Positions 50,753 through 60,201 of a DNA stretch of 64,000 nt are shown here, piece by piece. The notes beneath the pieces are model-generated. The model had not been told where the DNA came from. It ran no database searches and saw only the letters and a list, made by a program, of their open reading frames with translations. The DNA is from Thermoanaerobacter wiegelii Rt8.B1 (lineage in GTDB: Bacteria; Bacillota; Thermoanaerobacteria; Thermoanaerobacterales; Thermoanaerobacteraceae). Location of the stretch: the NCBI RefSeq assembly GCF_000147695.2, contig NC_015958.1, forward strand, positions 1,666,001 to 1,730,000, read 5' to 3'. The translations under genes and the position numbers were made by a program. The stretch's first letter is position 1. Each line of letters starts with the position of its first letter.

Positions 50753-52008
50753 ATGCTTGATGAAAAAGCGAGAGAAGCTATAGCATTAAAGAGATTTTCA
50801 CTGATAAGTCCGGTGTTAAACGGACAGGTAAAAAGTCAGAAAGAATATTTTGATGCTCTTTCCGATAAACCTATTGAGATACCTTATCTTGGAATGAGAA
50901 GATATACTCCTAAGACACTTAGAGGGTGGCTGTATCAGTATTTAAGAGGTGGTATAGAAGCGTTAAAGCCGGGTTATCGAAGTGACAGAGGCAAATACAG
51001 AAAGATAGACTTTGAACTTTCAGAGAGAATAAAGCAAAAGAAGCTTGAACATCCTGAAATGCCCAACAAACTTCTTTATGAGACATTGATAGGAGAAGGA
51101 ATAATATCACCGGATAAAGTATCCCTTTCGACATTCTATAGGTTTTTGAAAAACATTCCTGTAAAATCTCTAGATAAAGAAAAAGAGGGTAAAACAAAGA
51201 GGTTTTCCCATGAATACATCAATGAACTGTGGCAAACTGATGTCATGTATGGGCCATATATTAAAGAAGGTAAAACAAAAAGACAAACGTACCTTATTGC
51301 ATATATAGATGATGCTTCAAGGCTTTGTACCTATGCTCGCTTTTACTATACCCAGAATTTTTAGCTTTAAGAGACTCATTTAAAGAGGCGGTGCAAAGAA
51401 GGGGGATACCCAAAATGCTTTACACTGACAACGGAAAGATATATAGAAGCAGTCAATTGGAATATATCTGTGCTTCACTAGGCACATCTCTTATTCACGC
51501 TGAGCCTTTCTCACCTCATTCAAAAGGAAAAATAGAAAGATTCTTTCATACGGTGAGAATGAGATTCTTAAGCACAATAGATCCTACCTCCGTAAAGAGT
51601 ATAGATGAACTCAACATGATGTTTTTTAAATGGCTGGAGGAAGATTACAACAGAAAAGAACACAGCAGTATTGGCATGAGTCCTTTAGATTTTTTCATGT
51701 CACAAATATCAAGAATAAATATGTGTAACATAGATATGTTGAATGAATGTTTTCTCATAAGAGTAAATCGTAAGGTAAATAAGGATGCTACACTTAAAGT
51801 GGAAAATATACTTTATGAAACAGAAGAAAAGTTTAAAAATATGCACTTAGAAGTCAGATATGACCCTGAGTGGCTTAAGGATAATACACCGCTTCTACTT
51901 TATTATGAGGGCAAAAAAGTGGGGGAAGCGTATAAAGTGAACTTTCATGAGAATGCTAAAATTCCTGCTGCGTATATAAAAGGCAAAAATGAACGTAAAC
52001 GAAAATAG
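50753..52008 (+). pseudogene. DDE integrase/transposase (rve family, TniA/Mu-like), frameshifted
   Basis: About 417 residues in two frames. Residues 1-203 (MLDEKAREAIALKRFSLISP..) include helix-turn-helix segments and the first catalytic Asp in LWQTDVMYGP. After a break in a five-T run (51358-51362) the frame continues FLALRDSFKEAVQRRG with the second Asp in YTDNGKIY and Glu in GKIERFFHT, then a C-terminal Mu-type beta domain. One T restores YYTQNFLALRD. The gene is followed 74 bp later by its ATPase. Confidence 0.85.
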
Positions 52009-52082
52009 AAGAATAAGTGATTTACCAAGCATAAAGTAATCTCTTTTAACGATATCATTGATTGAAAGAGAGGTGCCTTAAA

Positions 52083-52883
52083 GTGTTTACCCAATATTTT
52101 GGAATGAAATTTAATCCATTTTCTAAAGAGATAAGTGTAAACGACCTTTACATAAGTGAAGACATTGCTGAATTAAATGCCAGGTTAAAATATTTACAAG
52201 AAACAAGGGGTATAGGACTTATCGTTGGGGAGGCCGGTTCAGGTAAATCTACTGCATTAAGAGGATATGCTGAAAGCCTCAACCGTTCTACATTTAAACC
52301 ATGTTATTTCGCTTTATCTACACTTACAGTGAGAGAATTCTATCAAGCATTGGCTATGATTTTAGGCGAAACACCCTCATACAAAAAAGTAACGCTCTTT
52401 CACCAGATACAAAAAGCGATAACAGAACTTTACTATAGCCAGAAAATAACTCCTGTCATAATATTAGATGAAATACAACTGGTTTCTAATGATGTTCTTG
52501 AAGATTTGAGAATAATATTTAACTTTAATATGGATTCTCAAAACCCGTATATATTGATACTTTCAGGACAACCACACATAAGAAACAAACTAGCTCTCAA
52601 TGTAAACAGTGCACTAAGGCAAAGAATTTCTATAAAGTATGTGATGCAAGGGCTAAAAAAAGAAGAAATTCAAGATTATATAAAAACAAGAATGAAAATA
52701 GCCGGAATGATGGATGATATATTTACACCATCAGCATATGAAGCAATATATTCCCTAACAAAAGGGCTCCCAAGGATAATAAATAACCTGGTAACAGCTT
52801 CTTTACTCTATGCGTATTCTAAAAGGCTAAGAGAAATAGACGAAGAAGTAATATACCAGGCACAAAATGAAATCAGTTTATGA
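52083..52883 (+). CDS. AAA+ ATPase of the transposon (TniB/ExeA-like)
   Basis: A 266-residue ATPase expected to help target-site selection and activate the integrase, as TniB, MuB or TnsC do. The start MFTQYFGMKFNPFSKEI is typical of ExeA-like proteins. Walker A is GEAGSGKST, Walker B is VIILDEIQLV, sensor I is LILSGQP, and RQRIS provides the arginine region. GTG at 52083 follows AGAGGTG with 7-nt spacing. Unlike its two partner genes, this frame is intact. Confidence 0.88.
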   Translation: MFTQYFGMKFNPFSKEISVNDLYISEDIAELNARLKYLQETRGIGLIVGEAGSGKSTALRGYAESLNRSTFKPCYFALSTLTVREFYQALAMILGETPSYKKVTLFHQIQKAITELYYSQKITPVIILDEIQLVSNDVLEDLRIIFNFNMDSQNPYILILSGQPHIRNKLALNVNSALRQRISIKYVMQGLKKEEIQDYIKTRMKIAGMMDDIFTPSAYEAIYSLTKGLPRIINNLVTASLLYAYSKRLREIDEEVIYQAQNEISL

Positions 52884-52914
52884 GAGTAGCACTTTTTGTG
52901 TTACTCTCAATTTT
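52882..52914 (+). terminator. Terminator after the transposon ATPase
   Basis: GAGAGTAGCAC / GTGTTACTCTC with a 5-nt loop, then AATTTTATT, directly after the stop. Confidence 0.75.
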
Positions 52915-53089
52915 ATTATATATTAATTAAATAAAATTTCAATAACAGATATTAACATATTTTGGCGGTAATGCTCTTGGAAAGTGAAAAAAATTTTTAA
53001 TCAGGCTGTAATAATTTGAGAAAAAATACTTTTATGCACTTAAAAAATGCCATTATAATTTGAAAATCTTTGGAGATTTAATTTGAGAA

Positions 53090-54001
53090 TTGACAGTAGA
53101 AGTAAAGAGAGAAATAAAAGAGAAGAAAGAAGTAAAGGTATTATACATAGAGGCAGATGAAGACCATGTACCTTTACAAGAGGGTGGAGATGAAACACCT
53201 CGATTGGTGTACATACATGAAGGGAGGGAAGAGAGAAACGGAAGAAACGTACTGAAAAATGTGTATTACAAGGCATACGTAGGAGAGAAAGCTGAAGACA
53301 TATGGATAGATGTAGCAAATTACATAGAAGAAAATTACAAGGAAGAGAAGATAGAGAAGATATACATAGCAGGAGATGGAGCGCCGTGGATAAAAGAGGG
53401 ATTAGAGTGGATAGTAAAATCAAGGTTTGTGTTAGACAGATATCATTTAAACAAATACGTATTAAAAGCTACATCGAAAGAGCCAAAATACAGGGATAAG
53501 ATATGGAGAGCAATAAATGAAGGAGATAAAGAAGAACTAAAGAAGGTATTTAATGAACTAATAAAGGTAACAAAGGAAGAGAGAGAAAAAGAGAAGGTAA
53601 AAGAGGCGAAGAGGTACATACTAAATAATTGGGAAGGAGTAGAGATATACAGTAAAGACAAAGATGTAATAGGGTGCAGTGCAGAAGGGCATATAAGTCA
53701 TGTATTTTCTTCTAGATTAAGTAGGAATCCATTAGGATGGAGTAGAGAAGGATTAAAGTTAATGGCGAAATTAAGAGTATTCAGCAAGAATGGAGGAGAT
53801 TTGCGAGAAATAGAATGGGGTAAGAAAGAGAATATAAATGAAGGGAGCTACAAATTAACGAAGAAGCAAATAAAAGAGGCGGTAAGGAGAGTTAAAACGT
53901 CTACAAATGAAAAAATAAATAATATTACGGTTTTGAATATAGGGAAAGTAACACCAATATATAAGGTTTTAAGAGCAATAAAATATGCGCAAGTTATATA
54001 A
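53090..54001 (+). pseudogene. ISLre2 #3 transposase, C-terminal fragment
   Basis: About 303 codons starting abruptly at the transposon junction. [31 protein letters not shown] and [12 protein letters not shown] are the ISLre2 core motifs with all acidic residues, and [20 protein letters not shown] follows. The missing middle between residue 30 and here was lost with the nested insertions. Confidence 0.85.
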
Positions 54002-54107
54002 AATGCATGATAAGTTGAAGGCGGAAATTAACTAAGTTTCAGGGGTTGTCTTAAAAAAATCCTACAGTATCTTGACACTATCTTTTACACTATCCTCCTT
54101 GACTTAT

Positions 54108-55130
54108 TTAGATCACAAACAATACAATATAATACACTATCAAAAGTATTGCACCTAGAGGAACAGCAGTTCGTGCCCATTCTGTACTTTTTATTTTTAA
54201 TTTTCCCGCTGAAATGATGTTTGGAATATTACCTGGAATTAACATCCCTCCACTAATAAGCATTCCCATTAAAATAGCTCTTATCTGTTCCGGCGTCATT
54301 GATGGAGAAATTTCTGCTGCTGCTAGCGTAGCATTATCAACAATTGCGGAAATTGTATTTACCCAGTATAAAAGCTCACTTTTCATTTTAACAATATATA
54401 AATCAATTATAGGCTTAAAACCTGTTCCAAGTAGCTCTAATGCAAAAATAAAGACGAATACTTTAAAAGCTCTAATGAATACTTCTTTTATATTCTCATC
54501 TGCCTCAACATCTTCTGTAGGCTCACCTATCCCACTTTCTCTTTTTGCAAAAAATGTTCCTATTAATCCAAGAGCTAAAATTGCAATTATTATATCAATA
54601 CCTATTAATCGTGCAAGATAAAAGAAGTCCGCATGTAATTTGGATACAACAATAGTAGCCAGTGGCTCTCCTACAGGTGTTAAAACAGCACCAAGGCCTA
54701 TGGAGAAACAAGCAATGACAATCAAATTTATTTTGTTTTTTCTAGTAAGAGGCAAGTAGTTTACGACCTCAACCAAAACCAAAGAGGCAATTATTGCTGT
54801 AATAATGCTTGACATGAGCCCAAGTACCACGATTATAATGAATGCGAAAAGCCTCAAAGATATTTTATCTGCAACTTTTTCAACACCTATTTTCAATTTT
54901 TCTTTTAACAATGTAAAAATTAACCCTGCAATCAAAACTGCCAAAGTAATATAGTAAATGAGTGGATTTTTAAAAATATGGAAAAACAATTCTGCACTAA
55001 ATTGTTTTGACACAATTACAGATATAATTCCCATTGTAAATAAAAAATATTCCAAATTGTGTTCTACCTGCTTTACCACAAATGGCAATAACAGAATAAG
55101 TACTAAAATTACAACTAATGCTGTTACCAT
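54108..55130 (-). CDS. DUF1646-family membrane transporter
   Basis: A 340-residue integral membrane protein with about ten hydrophobic segments. GLGAVLTPVGEPLATI and GNIPNIISAGKLKIKS are repeated re-entrant motifs like those of the ion transporter (ArsB/NhaD) superfamily, and the whole matches DUF1646 proteins found in thermophiles and archaea. The transported ion is unknown. ATG at 55130 follows AAGGAGG; a long upstream open frame to 55262 is not coding. The stop lies 13 bp from the end of the IS nest, so any native terminator has been lost. Confidence 0.8.
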   Translation of the reverse strand: MVTALVVILVLILLLPFVVKQVEHNLEYFLFTMGIISVIVSKQFSAELFFHIFKNPLIYYITLAVLIAGLIFTLLKEKLKIGVEKVADKISLRLFAFIIIVVLGLMSSIITAIIASLVLVEVVNYLPLTRKNKINLIVIACFSIGLGAVLTPVGEPLATIVVSKLHADFFYLARLIGIDIIIAILALGLIGTFFAKRESGIGEPTEDVEADENIKEVFIRAFKVFVFIFALELLGTGFKPIIDLYIVKMKSELLYWVNTISAIVDNATLAAAEISPSMTPEQIRAILMGMLISGGMLIPGNIPNIISAGKLKIKSTEWARTAVPLGAILLIVYYIVLFVI

Positions 55131-55242
55131 ATATATACCTCCTTGTAAGATATATTTAGATACAAAAGAGTATATAAACACGAACATTAACTTTTGAGGT
55201 GCCCCAGGGGTGTTGCAAAGAGTTTTTGTTGTATAATACTCA

Positions 55243-55410
55243 TAGGATAGTGGCATCGACATAAATGCCTTCTGGGAAGCCTTCTACTAGCTTATTCCAT
55301 CAAAATAGCACGTCGCCCATCCCTTGAGTATATACAATTGGGTTAGTTGAGGCCCCCTAGGGTATCCTCGCTTCATATGCAAGGCTGTATACTCAAGTAA
55401 TGTAGGGAGG
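55243..55410 (+). ncRNA. Structured leader of an IS110 remnant, candidate relic bridge RNA
   Basis: Upstream of the IS110 start lie stacked hairpins: GGCAT/ATGCC (55252-55269), CTTC-TGG-GAAG (55269-55279), and a large stem-loop closed by CTTGAGTATATACA (55323-55336) and TGTATACTCAAG (55386-55397) with an internal GAGG..CCCTAGGG..CCTC fold. IS110-group elements encode their bridge RNA in exactly this 5' non-coding end. The element is broken, so this would be a relic. Confidence 0.4.
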
Positions 55411-55454
55411 AACTTATGAAGTCTTTCTAAAAGCATTAAATGAGGTAATTTTTT

Positions 55455-55899
55455 ATGATAAACAATAATATTGTTGTGGGAATTGACGTTTTAAAGGATT
55501 TTAGCTATTTTGCATGATAGGTCTTTAAACATCCTTTGCCGTCAATATTTTAGGTTGTCAGATGATTTTGCAAAGTATAAAAATTACCTCTCTGCTTTGG
55601 TAAGTCAACTCTTTCCATGTTATGACAAAGTATTCTCTGATATTACTTTTGAGTCCTCTTTGTATATTCTTGAAAATTTTTGTTCTCCTAGCAAGCTTTT
55701 AGATGCTGATAAGGAGATTTTAGTGCAAACTATTGCTAAGCTTGCCCGCAAGGGCTACAATTGGGCTTTGAAGAAATATAATGCAAGGTACATTTTTGCT
55801 GTATTAAGGGATGAAGAGCCTTTTAGGTTAATTACTCCTGAAGAACATTTAAAAGCTTTTGAAAAAGCGAGATTAAACTCATCGAAGATTTCTGCATAG
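55455..55899 (+). pseudogene. IS110-family transposase, N-terminal remnant with internal deletion
   Basis: ATG at 55455 behind GAGG begins MINNNIVVGIDVLKDFSYFA (the RuvC-like DEDD start) and hits TGA at 55515. The next frame (55518 onward) continues with SLNILCRQYFRLSDDFAKYKNYLSAL and VFSDITFESSLYILENF, the helical region normally about 100 residues further on. The intervening part is deleted. The last 35 residues do not look like IS110 and may be junction sequence. Confidence 0.7.
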
Positions 55900-56013
55900 T
55901 AATTTTGATTTTCTACTTTACTTTTTCTAGTTGCGGTAAAGTCTTTTTTCGATACTTAAGTGCCTTTTTCCTTCTTAGACCACCTACTTAAATTTTGCAC
56001 TATCCTTTTGATA
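55900..56013 (-). mobile_element. ISLre2 end fragment (#4)
   Basis: ACCACCTACTTAAATTTTGCACTATCC at 55979-56006 matches the right ends of ISLre2 #1 and #2 closely, and the upstream AT-rich leader resembles their leaders weakly. No coding part remains. Confidence 0.55.
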
Positions 56014-56199
56014 TGAAGGACTTTAGACTGTAGACAAAGTCCACATGCATAAAAAGTGGGGTTTCTCTTCAATCTGAAAGAACCATTTTAGGTTCTTAAT
56101 AACGCGCGTGCCTTTGAGAAAATTAATTTAGATTGTTCTGTGGCCACTCTTAGTATCTCCTGTAGTCCAGTAATCTGGTAACTGTTCGGAAAAGGTAAG
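56014..56199. other. Degenerate sequence between IS fragments
   Basis: About 190 bp with no gene that I recognise. It may be decayed IS110 coding sequence linking the two IS110 remnants. Confidence 0.3.
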
Positions 56200-56475
56200 A
56201 TCCATTCGATGTGACATATACTTCTTACTGCTACCAGTTAAGTAATTTTGACGCTGAAGAACATCGTTTGACTAAAAATAGAAATCGCTACTTCCGATAT
56301 TACTTGGCACAAGCTACCAACTCGTTGTGGGTGCACAACGAGGAATACAGGACCTATTATCAATCAAAGTATGTGAGGTAACCGAACATCAACATAAAAG
56401 AGCGCTGGTATTGACTACGCGCAAGCTTACAAAGCTGGCCTTTGCTTAGCTAGAGCAAAGGCCAAATATACAAAG
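56200..56475 (+). pseudogene. IS110-family transposase, C-terminal remnant
   Basis: The translation (with frame changes) gives SNFDAEEHRLTKNRNRYFRYYLAQATNSLWVHNEEY, then VTEHQHKRALVLTTRKLTKLAFA, the conserved IS110 C-terminus. Two single-base deletions are visible: a missing G near 56379 (YVEVTEHQ expected) and a missing T near 56448 (FALARAKAKYTKGKR expected). Probably the other end of the element that starts at 55455. Confidence 0.75.
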
Positions 56476-56682
56476 GGAAAGAGGTGATTTGCTAATTTTA
56501 GTTTAAATGAAATAAATTATAATGAACCCCAACTTTTATCATAGAGTTTGGAGAAGAGGAAGGAGTATTATTATACTTTTTTCCTTAAAAACTTTAATTT
56601 CCATTTTTAGAGTCTTGACATTATGGTTTGAAACTATCGCTTCACTTTATTTGTTACTTACACTAATTCCTAGCAAACCACT
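56476..56682. other. Non-coding gap before the Ca2+ ATPase stop
   Basis: About 200 bp, AT-rich, with no gene or clear terminator. Confidence 0.4.
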
Positions 56683-59418
56683 TTATTTTCTTAACAAAAG
56701 TTTACTTAACTCGGCAACTGTAAATGGAATTAAACTGAAGGCAACAATTATGAGCCAATCAAAGTATGATAAAGTAACAGTGTTAAAAACAGTTCTCAAA
56801 AATGGTAAATATATAACTCCTATGAGCAGTAATAATGATAACATTGTACTTGCTACCATATATTTATTCTTAAAGAAACCTATCTTAAATACTGAGAACC
56901 TTTCAGAACGCGCAGTATACGCTCTTAAAAGTTCCCCAAATATCATCGTGGCAAACGCATATGTTCTCGCGGCTTGAATTTCACTCGTGTAATGTAACCC
57001 ATAAATGAAAGTCCCAAGAACAGCTACAGTTAAAGCTGTGCCTTGAACAGCGATCTGGATTTGCATACTCTTGTCTATAATAGGTTCATCTGGTTTTCTC
57101 GGTGGTTTTTGCATTATGTCTGGCTCTTTACCTTCCATACCCAGAGCCAAAGCAGGAAAGGCATCTGTGAGTAGATTTACCCACAGTAATTGTATTGGTT
57201 TTAATGGAACTGGAAGACCCATTAGCATTGCAAGAAAGATAATTAAAATTTCAGCTATATTACATGATAAAAGGTAAAATATGAATTTCCGTATATTCGA
57301 GTATATTATTCTACCCTCTTCCACTGCTGCTACAATACTCGCAAAATTATCATCAGTTAGAATCATGTCCGCGGCTTCTTTAGCAACGTCTGTACCAGTA
57401 ATTCCCATAGCTACACCTATGTCAGCTTTCTTTAAAGCAGGCGCATCATTGACACCATCACCTGTCATAGCAACAATCTGCATATTTCTCTTTATGGCAT
57501 CTACAATCTTCAATTTGTGCATAGGTGAAACTCTCGCATAAACCGAAACATCTTTTACATTCTCACTTAGTTCTTTTTCATCTAGTTTATCAAGCTCTAA
57601 ACCAGTAAGAACCTGGTTTTCATTTTCTATCATTGAAAGTTCTTTAGCAATAGCTACAGCAGTATCTTTATAATCACCTGTTATCATAACCGGTTTTATT
57701 CCTGCTCTTTTACATACTTTTATTGCTTCCTTAACCTCGGGCCTTGGTGGATCAATCATTCCTATTAAGCCAACAAATATTAAATCTTTTTCTATGTTTT
57801 CTGGTTCTGGAGTTTTCGGAATACTTTCTAATTCTTTATACGCAATAGCAAGAACTCTTAGTGCTTGGCTTGCCATTTCGTGATTAGCGTTTAAAGCTTC
57901 TTGCTTATTTTTTTCGGTTATAGGTACTATTTCACCCTCCTTATATATACGAGAAGAAAGATTGATTATTATATCAGGTGCACCTTTGATGAACGCAACA
58001 TACCCTTTCCCAGCAGGATGGAAGGTAGTCATTCGTTTTCTTTCAGAATCAAATGGTATTTCTTGAAGACGTGGCATAACTTTTTCAAGATCCTTAGAAT
58101 ACATGCCACCCTTAGCTGCAGCTACAACAATAGCTCCTTCTGTAGGATCGCCGATTATACGCCATTTCTTCTCTTCATTTGCAACCGTTTCTTCAAGTTT
58201 TGCGTCATTACAAAGTAGACCTATCGTCAATAATTGCCTTAGATTAACATCTTCTATAGGATTTACTTCTACACCATCCAAATAAAATTTTCCTTCAGGA
58301 TTATATCCTTCACCGCTTACGTCATAAAACTTTCTATTTGTATATATTTTTGTTACTGTCATCTCATTCTGTGTAAGAGTACCGGTTTTGTCCGAACATA
58401 TAACTGTTACACTGCCTAATGTCTCAACAGCATGTAGTTTTTTTACTATTACATGACGTTTTACCATTCTTTGCATACCAATAGCCAAAACTATGGTAAT
58501 CACAGCAGGAAGTCCTTCTGGAATAGCTGCTACTGCTAGACTAACCGCAGTCATAAACATTTCAAGTACGGGAATACCTCTTATCAACCCTATAACAAAT
58601 ATTACCCCGCATATTACAAGACTCGCAATACCCAATATTTTACCAGTATCTGCTAGTTTCCTTTGCAGAGGTGTAGCTTCTTCGGAAGTTGTTTGAATCA
58701 TCTCAGCTATTTTTCCTATCTCGGTGTTCTTCCCTGTATTTACTGCTATACCTTTACCTCGGCCATGAGTAACTACTGTTCCCATAAAGGCACAGTTTAT
58801 TCTGTCGCCTAAAGATACCTCATCTTTTAATACAATGTCTGCATTTTTATCTACAGGAACCGACTCCCCTGTTAATGATGCTTCGTCAATCTTTAAATTG
58901 ATACATTCGACTAGTCGCAAATCTGCTGGTACATAATTTCCCGCTTCAAGTAAAACAACATCTCCCGGAACTAATTCACGAGCAGGGATTTCTATTATAT
59001 GCCCATCGCGAATTACTTTTGCTTCTGGGGCTGCCATCCTTTTTAAGGCTTCCATCGCTTTATTAGCCCTTGATTCTTGGACAGCTCCTAAAATAGCGTT
59101 TAATATGACAATTAGTATGATTACTACTGAATCAGTAACCTCACCTATCAAGATAGAAATTACACTCGCTATTATAAGAATTATAACAAGAAAATCCTTA
59201 AATTGATTTAAAAAAATCTCAAATAATGTAACTTCCTTTTTACTTACAATCTCATTGTATCCGTAAGTTTTCAGCCTTTCATTTGCAATATCAGAAGAAA
59301 GACCACCGGTAAGAGATACATTCAACATTTCGACAACTTCATGCTTGTCTAATAAATGTACTTTATTTTCGGTCATTTCTTTTGTCATTTTCCCTATACT
59401 AGTCAATTCATCTGTCAC
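56683..59418 (-). CDS. P-type Ca2+-transporting ATPase (type IIA)
   Basis: A 911-residue cation pump. TGESVPV (actuator domain), SDKTGTLTQNEM (phosphorylated Asp, about residue 350), KGAPD, MITGDYKDTA and MTGDGVNDAPALKKADIG are all intact. VAAIPEGLP in M4 and the NIAEILIIF region in M5 follow SERCA/PMCA-like pumps, which export Ca2+ with ATP. The frame opens with GTG at 59418, but TTG or ATG codons within the next 16 residues are also possible starts because the GAGAGGG site abuts the GTG. Confidence 0.93.
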   Translation of the reverse strand: MTDELTSIGKMTKEMTENKVHLLDKHEVVEMLNVSLTGGLSSDIANERLKTYGYNEIVSKKEVTLFEIFLNQFKDFLVIILIIASVISILIGEVTDSVVIILIVILNAILGAVQESRANKAMEALKRMAAPEAKVIRDGHIIEIPARELVPGDVVLLEAGNYVPADLRLVECINLKIDEASLTGESVPVDKNADIVLKDEVSLGDRINCAFMGTVVTHGRGKGIAVNTGKNTEIGKIAEMIQTTSEEATPLQRKLADTGKILGIASLVICGVIFVIGLIRGIPVLEMFMTAVSLAVAAIPEGLPAVITIVLAIGMQRMVKRHVIVKKLHAVETLGSVTVICSDKTGTLTQNEMTVTKIYTNRKFYDVSGEGYNPEGKFYLDGVEVNPIEDVNLRQLLTIGLLCNDAKLEETVANEEKKWRIIGDPTEGAIVVAAAKGGMYSKDLEKVMPRLQEIPFDSERKRMTTFHPAGKGYVAFIKGAPDIIINLSSRIYKEGEIVPITEKNKQEALNANHEMASQALRVLAIAYKELESIPKTPEPENIEKDLIFVGLIGMIDPPRPEVKEAIKVCKRAGIKPVMITGDYKDTAVAIAKELSMIENENQVLTGLELDKLDEKELSENVKDVSVYARVSPMHKLKIVDAIKRNMQIVAMTGDGVNDAPALKKADIGVAMGITGTDVAKEAADMILTDDNFASIVAAVEEGRIIYSNIRKFIFYLLSCNIAEILIIFLAMLMGLPVPLKPIQLLWVNLLTDAFPALALGMEGKEPDIMQKPPRKPDEPIIDKSMQIQIAVQGTALTVAVLGTFIYGLHYTSEIQAARTYAFATMIFGELLRAYTARSERFSVFKIGFFKNKYMVASTMLSLLLLIGVIYLPFLRTVFNTVTLSYFDWLIIVAFSLIPFTVAELSKLLLRK

Positions 59419-59577
59419 CCTCTCTTTTAACAGCTTATACCTTTATCTATATAACTACTGATATCAGACAGAAATCTCTCACTTTCTCTTTATGAACTTA
59501 GCTTTTTTATTGACTTTATATCCTTACAAAATCAAACAACCATCACCCACTACTATATCATTTATATCAATTTATTA

Positions 59578-60024
59578 TTATTCATCGAGATTATTTAACG
59601 CTAATTTCGCTTTATTAATCATATATATGGTATTGCGATAGCGGAGTGTACAATATATTCCAATTAGCATCATAACTATACTTAGAGGGAAATATCGTAA
59701 AAACAAAAAATTTGCAACTATAATTCCCGTAGCCACTAAAGAAAGGATTAACCAGTTCCTTGCTATTTTCTTGTTCAGGTCAATATAATCCATTAATTGC
59801 TCTTTTGTCGGCTTATATGATGTTATAGCTTTACTCTTAAATTCACTGTTCGAAGCTATGTTATGAGTTTTTTTCTTAAAAATTGCTGACTTGTAAAATC
59901 TATATAAGTAAAATATCCCCCCTAAGCAAAACAAAAGTGCAATTAAAATATCTTTATAATAGATAAAACGTATAATTGCTAATATACTAAAAGATATGCC
60001 AGCAACTAAATAATTCCATTTCAT
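59578..60024 (-). CDS. Small membrane protein of unknown function
   Basis: 148 residues with two pairs of hydrophobic helices (about 5-22, 27-43, 88-108 and 112-128) separated by a charged loop (KPTKEQLMDYIDLNKKIARN). I do not recognise the family. Start behind GAGGGG. It lies between the Ca2+ ATPase and the Nramp-like transporter, with gaps on both sides, so it is probably monocistronic. Confidence 0.65.
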   Translation of the reverse strand: MKWNYLVAGISFSILAIIRFIYYKDILIALLFCLGGIFYLYRFYKSAIFKKKTHNIASNSEFKSKAITSYKPTKEQLMDYIDLNKKIARNWLILSLVATGIIVANFLFLRYFPLSIVMMLIGIYCTLRYRNTIYMINKAKLALNNLDE

Positions 60025-60201
60025 GTAAACCCCTCACTCTATGTATCTTTGTATACGGTAATCCAAATTACACTTTTTAATGACACATGGAGCCTCTCTA
60101 TTTCATAGAGGGCAAAAATCCAATATTTTTGCCCTCTATATAGGTATTCATAAGCCATTTTGGCTAAATAAATTTACAAATGTAGATCTTTTTTAAAATT
60201 A

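Noticed and set aside
49962-53089. CRISPR-associated or Tn7-like guided transposon
   Set aside because: There is no CRISPR array, Cas gene, TnsA or TniQ/TnsD homologue; only integrase, ATPase and the DUF6431-like protein are present.
55131-55262. A 44-residue N-terminal extension of the DUF1646 protein
   Set aside because: AAGGAGG lies directly before the internal ATG at 55130 and the extension is hydrophilic and unlike the family.
56522-56977. Plus-strand 151-residue frame opposite the Ca2+ ATPase end
   Set aside because: Mostly antisense to the conserved C-terminal membrane region of the ATPase; no support of its own.
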